From contig NC_080564.1 of the NCBI RefSeq assembly GCF_030253575.1, positions 4,446,501 through 4,510,500 of the forward strand: DNA of 64,000 nt, written 5' to 3'. This stretch comes from Rhododendron vialii. Its lineage: Eukaryota; Streptophyta; Magnoliopsida; Ericales; Ericaceae. Of this stretch, positions 12,347 through 25,500 are shown piece by piece; positions within the stretch are counted from its first letter, which is position 1; the number at the start of each line of letters is the position of its first letter. Made by a program: the position numbers and the translations under genes. The notes beneath the pieces were generated by a model. That model ran no database searches. It saw only the letters and a list, made by a program, of their open reading frames with translations, and was not told where the DNA came from.

Positions 12347-13440
12347 TTAACCTTTACCAATAAACAATTCAAAACTAACGGTGCAAATTCTTAATTTTGA
12401 TAACTTATGGAGCATATATCTTCCTACGCAACTGAAGCTCAACCATTCTGAGGTAACTAAGGGAACCAGCAATTTTCTTGTTCAGATCACTTTAACGCAA
12501 AGCGCTTCATTTTCACTACCAAACCTCCACAACTAAGATGAGTTAAGTTAAATGACGCGTACCTATTCCCATCGGCGGCCGCCCATCGTCGCCGGAGCAG
12601 TAGCGTTGTTCGATAAATCTCGGGACAAATGGGGACGACAACTGGTGGTTTTCAGGTTAAGTACCCATTACAAACTCGCGCTCAAGAGACGCGAGGTACT
12701 CGAAAACGGCGTCGCCTGGTTTCATTGTGACTTCTCATCTTCAACCTGAGAAGTCTTTAGAACGACGTAATTGGTAAATTGTGAGCTCATTCCAGTTTAT
12801 TTTTACGATCGAAACTATTCAACATGTAGAACCTATCAAGAAGATAAACCATATCAAAAATCATATCGATCAAAGGCCGATTAGTTCATAATCGGAGATG
12901 ATTGATGTGAATTTTTTTTTCGGAGAATAGACTTGGCCGCACCGGAGCAAAGCTATGTGTTTCGAAACGACGTCGGACCATTAATGCTCCGGACTGCAAA
13001 GTTTAATCGGTAAATTGTGAACTCATTCCGGTTTATTTGTACGATCGGAGCTGTTCAAGTTATAAAGCTTGTCAAGAAGATAAATCATGTCAAAAATCAT
13101 ATCGATTGCACGCCGGTTATTTCATGATCGGAAGTCATTTCAGTGAATTTATTTTTAAGAAAATAGATATGACAACACCTGATCACACCCTGTATTATTG
13201 TGGGATCTCAGGTAACCGATCGAATCCTTGGCCATCCTCCTCGTAAATCACCTTCCTCTTCCGGTAATCCCGTTGCCGCTACCGCCCATCCCCGCCACGT
13301 TACCCAACCGTTGCCGTCTAAACCCGAAGGGCTCGATCCATCCACAATTTAGCGTGCGTTTCCGGCTTTCCGCTAAACTAAATGGGCTATATGTGGGGCA
13401 CGTGAGCCTCTACTCATTTTCACCGAATTTGTACATATAA
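12005..13440. repeat. Copy 2 of the 1.4-kb dispersed repeat
   Basis: Direct-orientation partner of 5460-6960, including the MITE, the GGAGCATATATCTTCCTACG segment and the two tandem 235-bp subunits (about 12770-13010 and 13010-13215). By eye the copies differ at roughly one base in ten and by small indels. Flanks beyond 13440 are unrelated to those of copy 1. Confidence 0.7.
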
Positions 13441-14287
13441 ATTTTTTGGATTCACCTTAGGTCCCATGTAAATGAGCTTGATCCATTCTTTTGACTTTTG
13501 ATTCAGGGTTTACAATTGCGAATTCTGAATCAAAACATGAATGTATCGTAAAACAAATAGCTTTTGAACAATGGTCGTGGACACTCGCAACAATGGTCGT
13601 GGACACTCGCGGGAGCATGAACTCTCTGAGGAATAATGGGTTGATGGAGCTCGAAAAGGGTGCTACTTTTATTCCCCCTTGCCAAGCACAGTTCAATCAA
13701 GTCTCTATGCTCCTTTCGACATCAATAAAATCGAGGCTGAGATAGTTGCTCTCGGAACAGAGGTCATGATCTATTGTGAGCCGGAGCCCTTGAACGGTCT
13801 CATTTCATTGGTGAAGCAGCTGCTGCTAGAATGGCAACCACCTGGGCTATGGAGGCATTCTGGGGAAACTGTCACTCTTGAGGGGGGTTTCCAAGCTGTC
13901 GCTTCTGGTCCAGTTCCATTTCTTTACTCTGTGTGACAGTGGATGTGCACGCAGTCAGTCGCTCTCGTTCGGTTTCTAAGTTCAGGCTTCGAGCACCCCC
14001 ATAATATGCGCTATGCTACTCATGTTCCATACAGAGATCAAGCTCTTTTCTTAGTTTTTAGCATCTCAGTTTCTCATCGTTTAGTTCTTTCGCCTTTCAA
14101 CTACACTATGGTTTCCCCTCCAAGGGAAAAGGTCTGTTGAGTTGTGTTTCTGTGATGTTTCTTTGTCACTTTCTCTTCACTTGTAGTCAATATTGGAGCT
14201 TTTTTTTTGGGATCGGCATTGAAATGATGTGAAAATTGTGGAATAAGATTCAAGGATTTATGTTTCACATGGGCATTTCCTTACTAA
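13441..14287. other. Unique stretch with a perfect 22-bp tandem repeat and a small unrecognised frame
   Basis: Two perfect 22-bp units lie head to tail at 13567-13588 and 13589-13610 (AACAATGGTCGTGGACACTC plus two bases). A frame at 13679-13936 (85 aa on +) includes DINKIEAEIVALGTEVMIY, but I do not recognise it, and no splice partners or homologous flanks support it as a gene. Confidence 0.4.
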
Positions 14288-14672
14288 GAGCAAGTCCAAT
14301 GGTTAAGCCAAAATGTCTCGAGCCATTGCCGTTTTGGCAATGAATAATGACATTTGCCAAAAAATGACGTTGTGGGTGTAATGTCGTTTCCAATGCCATT
14401 GTTTTTTCAAAATTTGCATAGTATCCCTTTTACAACTAACTACTATCAATGGTGCGATAGAGCAATGCCATTTGAAATTGGTTGTCGGGTTTGATGATGT
14501 GGCACATAAATGGCAAAGCGATTCTCAGTGCCATTTTTGAGAGAAAATGGCATGATAAATGGCCAAAGCAAAAAATGACAGCAAAATTCACACCATCGGG
14601 GCACCATTTTTTGCAAAATTTTGCCATTTTTTCGGCATCAGGTAAGCCTTTTTCAGGCCACTGGACTTGATC
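14288..14672. mobile_element. Tourist-like MITE with TAA target duplication
   Basis: The left end GAGCAAGTCCAATGG and right end CCACTGGACTTGATC are inverted repeats (13 of 15 matching), flanked by TAA at 14285-14287 and 14673-14675. The interior is rich in ATGGCAAAATGCCA-like words. Same termini class as the element at 12005. Confidence 0.75.
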
Positions 14673-14722
14673 TAAGCAAAGTGACATTATGGCAATGAGC
14701 AAAACAAAGAGGAATAGAGGAT

Positions 14723-14880
14723 AATAGGACTTTCTTGTACACCCTTAGAGCGTAGAGTCTCCAAAATCAACATGCTTCAATGGATAAGGGTTAGAATTTC
14801 GGAATTAAAAATGTGATTTTGGAGACTTTCTTGTACAAGCGTAGAGTCTCCAAAATCAACATGCTTCAATCAACAGTACT
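14723..14880. repeat. Imperfect tandem duplication of about 95 bp
   Basis: ACTTTCTTGTACA followed by GCGTAGAGTCTCCAAAATCA and ATGCTTCAAT occurs at about 14730-14790 and again at about 14826-14870. No function seen. Confidence 0.6.
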
Positions 14881-15134
14881 TCGACCCTACGAATCCAAAA
14901 GTAATACTTACCATGTTCGTTGAAGCTGATTTTTTATAGGGCCCCATAAAATAATATTCAAAAATTTATGGATATTTTTCTAAATTTTTGTAGGACTCGG
15001 AATGGGCCCAAACGCGTTTTTTCTTGCGTGGTTCTCTTTAAACCTTCTTTGTGAATAACAGGACTTTTTTTTTGGTTACTAAATTAAAGATAGTACATCT
15101 CTGGGTATTCCACCCCGATAGAGTCTAAATAAAA

Positions 15135-15407
15135 TTAATTAACAATACAATACGGAATGTAAAGATAGTAGAAAATTTCCCCCACTAAGACCGGGGTATC
15201 ACTTGTCAAAGCGTCGGCGCATTTGTTTGCTTCGCGGAACATGTGGTTGATGGTGATGCTGTCAAAGCGTTGCATTAGAACCCTGCATTTGAAAATCACG
15301 TTACTCAACGGATGATTGTCAATGTTCTTTGCCGAAAAGAGCTGGAAGGCAGCTAGAGCATCTGTTTCGAATTCCAATCTATTAATGTTTTCCATTTGAG
15401 CAAACAT
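15135..15407 (-). pseudogene. LINE RNase H-like domain fragment
   Basis: A 90-residue minus-strand frame matches the RNase H-like (RVT_3) domain of plant LINE polyproteins. It has an acidic FETDALAAFQL segment, then HPLSNVIFKCRVLMQRF, then the signature HMFREANKCADALTS. It lacks the first catalytic strand and all reverse transcriptase, and stops downstream. No intact element surrounds it. Confidence 0.65.
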
Positions 15408-15409
15408 TA

Positions 15410-17003
15410 ACAGGCATTGGATATAGGTTTTGTATAACTGGGTTTTTTCCCCTTCTAAAAATTTGTAATTTATGGGTCAAAATTTTACCATAATATCAAG
15501 GATCTTAAGGAGACATACTAAAAACATATAGAGAAAAAAAAATTCCAAGAAAAATTAAGAATAAGAGTATAAAATATAATAAAAATAAAATAGAGCTGTG
15601 ATTGAATTCAAAAGATAACCAATATTCTAGATTTATCCTCATGCCTACATAAATCTCTACCCTTCATCCTACAAAAGGCATTTCGGTAAATACCTAATCC
15701 ATCCAAAGGCTATCATAAATGGCAAAGAAACCCTAGCTGCACCATTATTCATTTATCGTTTATTTCCATCCCTCACTCACCCTCGGTCCCCCCCCCCCCC
15801 CCCCCCCCCTCTCTCTCTCTTCGATCGACCAACCACCATAGACCCACCGCACCACGGCATCCCTCTCTCCCCCTCCGACCAACCGCACCACCGCAAAATG
15901 GCATTGCAAAGGTGTCGGGGTTGTTACATAACTGAGTCCGTCCAATAAATGGAATGGACTTAATCTCTCTCGAAACTCAGCCGTTCAAAAAAAAAAAAAA
16001 ATCTCTCTTGAAACTCATATCGGTCCGGCCTGCACAAGACATTCTATGAATGTTTCTTAATTATCGCACTAGCAAATAAAATATTAAGTGAATCGTATTC
16101 CATAATATGATATATCTATATGATGTGATGTTATGCAACATACGACAAAGGTGGGGTGTTGGACTGTTGGTGTATTTCTACTGATGAATCATGTCTTCTA
16201 ATAAGCATCCACCTCCAATTATTTTTTATTAGAATTATTTGGTTGATGCCTTATTTTTATAAACTATAAACTATATATATATATGAAATGCAATTTCGGA
16301 GTAATTAATTAAGTGTGATGACCTTGTAAGTAAGTAATTAATTGGACTGGTCATCGACCTCCAATTATTTTTTATTAGAATTATTTGGTTCATGCAATGA
16401 CCTTATAAGAATGGACTGGTCATCAAATTACATAGATTATAATTGCGTATAATGGGTAAGAGCTCCATATCTTATTGTGTGTGCAAGTGTTATTTGTTTT
16501 CATCGCGTCGTTGGTAGGTTGTGTTCGTATTCGGTATCACGATCGTTTATGCAAAATGAGTACCTGAGAGCAGTTTAGAGGGAATAAAATTTTCTATACC
16601 GATTTTTTCTGTACTTCTGTTCTCGCACATTTTCAATGGTTAGATTACATGAGAATTTTTAGAACATTGAAAATTTTACACAATCTAACCGTTCAAAACA
16701 GATGAATACATGAAAATAGGGAGATTCGGTATAGAGGATTTGGTGTGAGTTTAGACCAGGTACCACCCCCAAAGGTTCACCTTCTTTTCATCAGCCAATA
16801 ATTCTACGATACGCTAACAATTTATTTCGAAACATTTTTAAACGGTCGAGATTGAGTTCTATTGTTCCTCTGTAAATATGTTATTCTTCTCCGAAAATGC
16901 CTCAAAAAAAAAAAATCAATTGTTAGCATTTTTCTCTCATTACCATCAGACGTTGATTTCGAGTAAAATCAAATGGTCAACTGCTTGGGACCCATTTCGC
17001 GAC
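15410..17003. other. Upstream region of the sulfite oxidase gene: repeats and a foldback
   Basis: It holds a run of about 20 C at 15790-15809 followed by CT repeats, and a foldback at about 16575-16745 whose outer arms share TCTATACCGA in inverted orientation around a TTTTCAATGGTTAGATT segment. It also has a short direct duplication of ATTATTTTTTATTAGAATTA at about 16219 and 16362. No gene was seen. Confidence 0.5.
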
Positions 17004-17011
17004 CTATATAG
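17004..17011 (+). promoter_or_regulatory. Candidate TATA box of sulfite oxidase gene
   Basis: CTATATAG lies about 120 bases before the ATG at 17129, with a CT-rich leader between. The position fits a plant core promoter. No transcript data support it. Confidence 0.45.
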
Positions 17012-17128
17012 TGGGTTTTGATGTGAAGCGGTTTTTCCACTGGCCACCCCCAAGGCCCAAACCAACTCTCTCTATCTCTCTCCCCGAAGATTTGCAGAAA
17101 GCAGCACTTGGGATAACGAAGCCAGGAA

Positions 17129-19520
17129 ATGCCGGGAATAAGAGGTCCGTCGGAATATTCACAGGAACCGCCTCGTCACCCTTGTCTTAGAATTAACGCC
17201 AAGGTTAGCTTCTCTCTCTCTTTTGAAAACATGGGAGTATTTACGATCGTAGAGATGAGTTCTTTTTTTTTTTTTTTTGGGGGGGGGGGGGGGGCGGGTG
17301 GGGGAATAAAATGGATGCTGGAATACGTCGAACGTAGAGATGAGTTCTTTCTCGAAATTCGATATACGGTTTAGGTTCGATGCAATTATATATATATAGA
17401 AGCTTAAAAGATTATATCACGCGCTGCATCTGTCCGCTTCTGTTTCTTCATCAGCTTCTTGCAACGAATGTTTTCTAGGTTTTCAATGTGTTAATTGAAC
17501 TTTGCCTTTAGTTGGGCTTGATGTAATTACTGGTTTTATATTTTGGGGTGGTAGAAATCGTAGATTATGTCATTCCATAGAAATGAATAGTACCTGCTGG
17601 TTATTCTAGTTCAAATTTTCTGTATCTATTATTCTCCATGTAAAAGGTGAAGGGAATTCGGATCTTATGCATTTTACTATATTAGTTCTAATTGACCGAG
17701 GATCTTCAGTTTTACTAGTTTTGGATTATGGATAATCTGATCTGATGTTTTAAAAAGGATTTTTAGCTACTTGCTCTTATATTTTTTGGGGATGTTATCT
17801 CAAGTTTTGGTGGTTGAGCATGTATCTCTCTTGGAGATAGAATCCTTTAGATTTAGTTTTACATCTCAATTATGCAAAACTCGTACTGTGTTTGCTGTTA
17901 CTCTCTTGGATTTCCACTGGAAGGAGAAACATGTGTTCTTTTTGTGTTTTGGTTTTTCAAACAGCATTCACTCGTCCACGAAACATATACAATGAATTTT
18001 TGGGTCCATAGGTTGATAAGAACTTGGGCTTCTAATACATTTTCCTCCAGATACACATTTAAGTTTAGGTCTGTGCAGACACCATTCCACCTACAAACCC
18101 ATGTTAGCTGGTTCTAGTACGGTGAATGACTATGTATAGTTTGTGCATTTTTAGAGTATATCTTACAGATGAATATTTAAACAAAGACGGTACCACCTTA
18201 CAAATGACGGTTAGAAATTCAAATGTCATGATCCTGTGAATGGAAAACTAATAATATTTTCCTTTGAAAGCATTATCTGTCAAGGAAGTGCACAAAGGAA
18301 TTTTTTTTGTCATCTTTATTTTTCCCTTATGAGAACTGTATAGCATTCAGTGTCAAAGAGACTTATTGTGGGGCTCTAGATCTCAGATTTGGTAACCTCT
18401 CTAGCATGACAAAACAGACTTATTATCTGTCAAAGAGACTTATTGTGGTGCTAACCTCCCACGCCTAGCACCTTCTCCTAGCCTGTACAGGGAAGCATGA
18501 CTAACAGACCACACCGGAGGGATTCCGGAACGGTCCTTTGGCGTGAGGATCAGAAATTGCAGAGCAAGTAGGTAGAGTACTAGGGTTTTGAGGTAGAAGA
18601 TAGTGTGTACCTCTTAGGGTTGGCCTCACTTCCTTTATATATAGTGTTCTTGCTTGCTCTCCAAGTTCGGGCATGTGCCAGGGACGGTTCGGTAGGCGTC
18701 ACTCATGACGAAGTAGATAAGGTGGTTAACGGCCTTGTGTGCAAGCTGTCACCCCCATGTGCGCTCATGATTACTTTGTTAGGCAACCGCCTCGGATGAC
18801 GTCACACTCGTCACTCCAGATAAGGCAGTTACAAGCATGTGGGTGAGTAGGGATGGCATTCGGGGCGGAAATTGGGTTTTCCGTCCCCGATCCCCGAACC
18901 CGAAGTTCGGCCCATATCCGCCCCGATCCCCGAACGGGGAGGGAAGAATGAAACTATTTCCGAGCCATTCGGTTTTCGGGTAATCCCCGAACCGAACGGA
19001 TACTCGATCAGTATTCTAATCCAAACAAAGAAAAAAAAAACTGAGTCAAAACCGATGAATATCACTCAATTTTTGATCGAACCACAGACGAAAAATCAAA
19101 TGGTAAATTGCAGACCTTCATAGCAGGCATATTGACGTACAAAAACAGATCAAAAACAAAAACAGATCTGAATATAAACCAAAAACCACTAACGATCTGA
19201 TCGAATATACAGGAGTAATAAACCAGTAACAGATCTGATTGAATAAAACAACTAACGATCAGTAATCAAGGGAAAAATAGTCAAATAAACCGATTCATCT
19301 TCGAAACGGTTGTTCTTCACTTCAAAACGACATCGCAAAGATCGACGACTTGGGGATTGAGAAGAGAGCCGGAGATGAGAGAGAGCACGTCGTCGCCGGA
19401 GATGAGAGAGATAGATGTCGAACGGAGAAGAGGCGGGGGTTGTGGCGTGCGTGTGAAGGGGAAACTGTTTCGCTGAAGATGAGAGAGTGAGAGACTTACG
19501 GCAGAACAACGAAGTTTCCT

Positions 19521-19569
<49 letters not shown>

Positions 19570-22500
19570 CAGAAGGATCTAAACATCGCCACCTCTCCCT
19601 CAGGACCCTCACTGACAAATGAGAAATGAAGTTGAGACTGGAAAACCCTAAACGTATGTGTATATATATAGGCAGGGGTAATTTTGTAATTTACTAGTTC
19701 GGTTCGGTTCGGGTATCAACTGAACTAGAACCGAACCAAAACCCGTTCGGTTATTTTGTGTGCCAACCATACCCGTACCCACAGGGAAAATTTCGGTTAT
19801 GGTTTGGGGAAAATTTCGGTTATCGGTTCGGGTACCCATCGGTTCGGTTCAAATTGCCATCCCTATAGTGAGCTAGCATGATGATCATTGCCGAGCCCAG
19901 TGGCCCAACACTGGGCTCACCCACAACGAGTCAATCTTCATCCCAGACGGACCAACAGCCCTCAGCTGCCGGCCCGAGCACTACCATGGCCGAACCATGA
20001 TACCGAGCCTATAAGCCCACTCATGGGTTCAAGCATTCTGGTCAGAATTTAGGGATTGGGCTCAGCCTTTTGCCGAGCGTAGCGATAGTGACCGAACCAT
20101 CATATTCGGCCTATGACACTTATCATTGTGAGTTATTTCTGCCATCAGCAGTTCTGTGCATTGTTTTTGTATTTTTGCGTTATGTAGCATAAAACCCTAA
20201 TAAGTTTCTCAAGTCCTATTACAACCGAATGACCACTTATAATGTTACTCCATTTCTGCTGCAGGAGCCCTTCAATGCCGAGCCACCTCGTTCAGCTTTG
20301 GTTTCATCTTATGTGACTCCGGTGGATTTCTTCTACAAGAGAAATCATGGACCCATCCCAATAATTGATGACATAGAAAGGTCATTCACTACTGAACACT
20401 TGCGTTTAATCCTATTTTGCTCTCTCTAGCTATCCTGGTTCCACCTCTTTCAAGTTTGAAGTCTATCAACTTCAAAGAACTGACATAATGTGCTTGCTTG
20501 AACAGATATTGTGTTTCTATAACTGGTCTTGTTGATCATCCCAAACTGCTGTTCATGAAAGATGTGTGGTGAGTGATGAGTTTCGGCCTTCGTATTTCAT
20601 GATGCGTTGTTTCATTCGTGATTATTTGGAGAAGGAACTTATATTGTCAAATAAATAATAGGAACCTTCCAAAGTATACTGTCACTGCCACTTTACAGGT
20701 ATTTAAATCATACAAACCACATGGTCGATATTTTAGAATTGTTTGCTATTGCACTCTTTCTACCATGATTGACTAACTAACATTTTTTCTGTTTCGACAA
20801 ATTTCGCTGAAGATGTTGACCTGGCTTGTTTTGTTTGATGATACAGTGTGCTGGTAATAGGAGGACTGCGATGAGCAAAACCAAAACTGTGAAAGGTGTT
20901 GGATGGGATGTTGCTGCCCTTGGAAATGGTTAGTTTTCTAATAAGTAGCACGAAGCGGGAGCTAGGGAGTGGAGGCACCTAGAAGCTCCTAAGGTCGGGA
21001 GCGCCTAAGAAGCGTATATAGATTTCATATAAATACGTATATAAAGTATCTTTAAATACTTAACCATTGAAGGAAAAGTGATTACTTATGAGAATTTTCA
21101 CGATCTTAAAGGGTACTTATAGGAAGTTAGATATTTTCAATTTGCAAAACTTCTTGAGTGATAAGATTTTCATATTTTTATTTCCACAATGGCATAACTC
21201 CCTTAAGAATAAGAGAATAGTTGCCTTAACCACCCCATAAGCTCCCATGTTGGTTGGGAGCGGGCTCCCGTCAAGCTCCCATCTTGGGAGCGCCGATTCG
21301 AGCTCCCGTCTTGGGAGCGCACCCATTTTAGAAGGATCTTGCTACTAAAGTTTTCTCTTTAGATTGTTTTGTTCTCTTGACACAACTTATTCTAGAGTTG
21401 TCGAGTTACAAAACCTAATTCCTTGGTGGACTGGGGGGCCCGCTATGCCAAAAGCGAGAGAAACTCTATCCCTCTCTTTCCTTTTTTCGCATCTTTCCTT
21501 AAAGTGAGGACTGGCCTATTAGCTGGGTGGCTACTATTTTGAGCATCTCATCCTTAGTGTGAGACTCGAGCACATTTTGAGCAATACTAAGGGCTTGAAT
21601 TTGACGATAAAATTGGGATTTGGAAAGAAAGCTTGCTGGGATTTCAATATCCTGACTAATGAATGTCATTGCCTACAGCCCTACAGGTGTTTTGGTCATG
21701 GCTTGTAGAGCAGATAGAAGCCATTGTTCAGTTATTTTGACTCCAATTATGACCAACTTGAACATATCGAGTTTGAGACATTTTTTTGATTTTTTCCCTT
21801 AGTTTTTCCCTTTTTCACTGAACTTCTGAATTCAGTAGGACTAGATTTTTCATCATTTGTTTTCTTTTGTTTATGATGTGCTTGAACTCATTGTAGATTA
21901 CGTACCTGATTATTTTCACCTCCATTATCAATGTTTAACTTCTTATTGTATATTCATGGCAGCTATCTGGAGTGGGGCCAAGTTGGCAGATGTTCTCGAG
22001 CTTGTCGGGATACCTAAGTTGACAAGTGCTACACCATCAGGTGGAAAGCATGTTGAATTCGTCAGCATTGACAAGTGCAAGGTAAAGGATCTGTAAGTAT
22101 TTTTTAGGAATGCATGTTTTTCCTTGCTCTCGACTGCTTAGTGTTTGGATCTCCCTTGATTCAATATACTAAAATGTGCAGGAGGAGAATGGAGGCCCAT
22201 ATAAGGCATCGATTCCATTATCTCAGGCCACTAACCCTCTGGCTGATGTTTTGCTCGCATATGAGATGAATGGAGAGGTAAGCATACCTTTTCTTGAACG
22301 CTGATCTCTTTGGGGAGCTCATATTTTTCTCAGAAACTTTCTTGTTACAATGAAATATGCATATTTCTAGCATGTTTGTTTATACATATTGTACTTTTCT
22401 CTTGACTTCCGTTGAAGTTTCTCATTGCTCAACAGAGAAGGACCTCTAGAAAAGGGGTCTCTTAGTTTTGGTGGCACACTGTGAAATTATGTATGACTCC

Positions 22501-25500
22501 TGTACTGTCACGCCCTCGATTTTCAACATAAATAATAATCATTTTCGCTAAATAAAATCATTACAGAAGTACCGATAATACCCAAATGACATTTCTTCCC
22601 CTGATCGCAAGTTTAAATTCAATAGTTACAATCCTGGCTCGAAGCCTCAAATTCTACAAAATACCAAAATACGATTACAGTTTACTTTAATCGTCCATCC
22701 AAATGCTACTTTCAAAATAAATGCCAATTGTCGCTTCTTTTATACCTTCGAAACCCTTGATCAACAAGCACGCAATGCACACCATGCCAACTTCCTTGTT
22801 TGGTATTTGAAAATGATAGGTTGAGCTACACTAGCCCAGCAGAGAATTTTATACTCAAGCTATATGTAAATGTAGTGAAACATGCTATAAGAGTGAATGA
22901 TTTCCGAGAAGCAGACAAGGGATACAAAAGGGACACCACAATGAATCGACGGACTACGACTACGAAATTCTATACATATTAAAGAATATTCCTAACCATC
23001 CGTACATCAAACTAAGGGCAACGTTAAATACACATGAATCTAAATAATCCACGGCGGTTTCTCAAACCATTTAAAGATTTCTCAATTGAATGCCACCATT
23101 AACTTTCTCATTTCTTACCAATTACCGTCAAATCTCCTTTCTTAAAGAAAACATTCCCTTTTGATTGCCAAAATAATTTTGAGAAAACTTTCAACCTTTA
23201 CGGGTCAAAGTCTGTTGATTTGTGCCCAAATATCGGAACCATTGATTTGCTCAGGAATACCAGATGATTTTTCATAAAAATCCTTTTTCCAAAACCAGAT
23301 TTCTCACTTTTCACAACTTTGATGGAATCATTCGTTTATTCCCCTTTTCAACATTTACGATCTCTAGCAATACATAGCCCAAACAACAAGAAGAATTTCT
23401 ATAATCAATCATAACTTCCTTCATCATGCAAGACTTTCAATTATATTACCACACCTTACATTACAGTGAATTCTCTCCACCTGAGTTTCCGCATTACCAC
23501 ATCTTGCGTTGTAGGACCCTCAATTCAAAATTCACAACTCACGCAAACACACATGTATTATCAATCCGTACACAAGATGACAACATTTCCCAAGGTCACA
23601 TTCGTTCATACATCATCAACAATATATTACAAACTCATAAGCATGCCCCATTGTACATTGTGTGTGTGTGTGTGTGTATATATAGTCCATGTTATTCCCC
23701 TAAGTCTATTATAACGCCTTACATCATGTACCGAATCCACAACAACTCCACGACACACCACCGGCTAGGTTCTAAACGAGAATCTATAGAACGATGATCA
23801 ATCAAGACGAAGCACAAAGATACGAGTTATCCTATTCTTTTCCGGATCACTAGGCAAACCCCTATCGACCAACCAAGCGCCACTCTCAAGTACCATCAAT
23901 CCCATAAGATGAATTTCAATTAAGTTTTTATCTAATAGGATACTACTCTTTCTCAAACGACGGAAAGCCAACGGGACAAGGATAACTTAAGTAAACCAAA
24001 GGAATTCAATTAAGCATGCTTGAAATAGGCTTGGAGGTGTCCAAAGGGGTTTAGAAGTGATTGGGGGTCAAAATAATCGACAGGGGAGCAATAGGAGCAA
24101 AACTGGACTTAAGGGTCCTGGTATCGATACACCTTAAAGTTGTATCAATACAACACTCGCTGTCCAAGAAGATAACCTTGTAATATCGATACAACACTTA
24201 ATGTGTTGTATCGATACCACAAACGTTTTGAGCAGCAATTCTATAAATTTTCAAGGGCAAACACAACGACGAAACACTATGATCCAAAGCATGATCAAAG
24301 CACAAAAATCACTCATAAACACATAGAATAAGTAAGAAATCCCTACCTCAAGCTTCCAAGGCTGAAACCCAAGATCCACTAGCGAGCCCTAGCTTTCAAA
24401 CTCGAAATCCCCCATGAATACTCCTCTCCGAGCTCCATTCAACGAACCACAAGCTTGAAATCACAACTAGAGAGTAGGATGGAGGTTGATTGTCATGGGT
24501 TTTATGCTTTGGGGTGAAGTTTTGTGAGATGAAGCAAGAGAGAGAGAAAGAGAAAGCCGAGAGAGAGAGGGAGAGTCGGCTTGAGAGAGAGAGATAAGGC
24601 GGACTTTTTATCTCCTACCACACACACACCCCCTTTTTATACTAGCACTCAACTCAATCACACTCACACTCCCTCAAATAACAATCCTATCATTTAAGCC
24701 CTAAATCAAATAAACTCACAATTTTCCCATTTATTGGGCATTCTAGTATTTATAAAACCTTTAAACCATTTTCGAAAAATACAGGTCTCTACATGTACTG
24801 CTATTATTCTAAAAGACTAAGGCCCCGTTCCAAAAACCTTCTTAAAAAATAAGCAGCTTATTTCACATTTTCAAACTCAAAAATAAAGTAAATGAAAAAT
24901 ATTTTTTAAATTTTTTTTGCATCATATAAAAGATCTCATCGAGATCTTCCAAACAAGATCCATATTGCATATTTTTAGATTTCAATAAGCTCATAATTTT
25001 TGAGCTTGAAATTGCCTTCTTAAAAAATAAGGGCTTTTTCTGAGTTCCGGAACGGAGCCTAAAGCCTTTAATCAAATGCTACATTTTGCTGTTCAGATGC
25101 TTGGATTTACTATGATATTCTCACAAGTCACAAGACTCACAACTGACAACCCAAGGGCATTGGTCATGGACAGTCATAAAAGAGGAATATACTGATTGTC
25201 TTGTTTGTTCCTATTTATATATTGAATGTTCTCCTGATAAGTTTGGGCAATAAATTTCCTTCCAAAGACTATAAACAGGGACCATGGATATCCATTACGT
25301 GTAGTTGTCCCGGGTGTTATTGGTGCTCGTTCTGTTAAATGGCTTGATTCCATCAACATAATTGCTGAAGAATGCCAGGTTAGAATATTATTTAATTATC
25401 TTTTAGCTATTTTGATTGTACCCTGTTGTTTATGATTGATGGTATTTTGTTATTTAATAGGGCTTCTTTATGCAAAAAGACTATAAAATGTTTCCGCCTT

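Larger units (their letters stand above)
18444..20118. mobile_element. Solo LTR (about 660 bp) interrupted by a hAT-like element
   Basis: The outer sequence starts TGTGGTGCTAACC and ends GGCCTATGACA, that is TG...CA. It is flanked by a perfect 5-bp duplication CTTAT at 18439-18443 and 20119-20123. Removing the nested element (18848-19865) leaves about 657 bases, a plausible LTR, with a TATATATA-like motif near 18636. No internal retroviral-type genes or second LTR are present, so a solo LTR left by recombination is inferred. It lies in intron 1 of SOX. Confidence 0.75.

Noticed and set aside
13679..13936. 85-aa plus-strand frame as a gene
   Set aside because: Not recognised, no splice partners, and in a transposon-rich zone; left as an uncharacterised frame.
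19252..19509. Arg/Ser-rich minus-strand frame inside the hAT-like element
   Set aside because: Low-complexity translation next to a GA repeat, with no transposase motifs.
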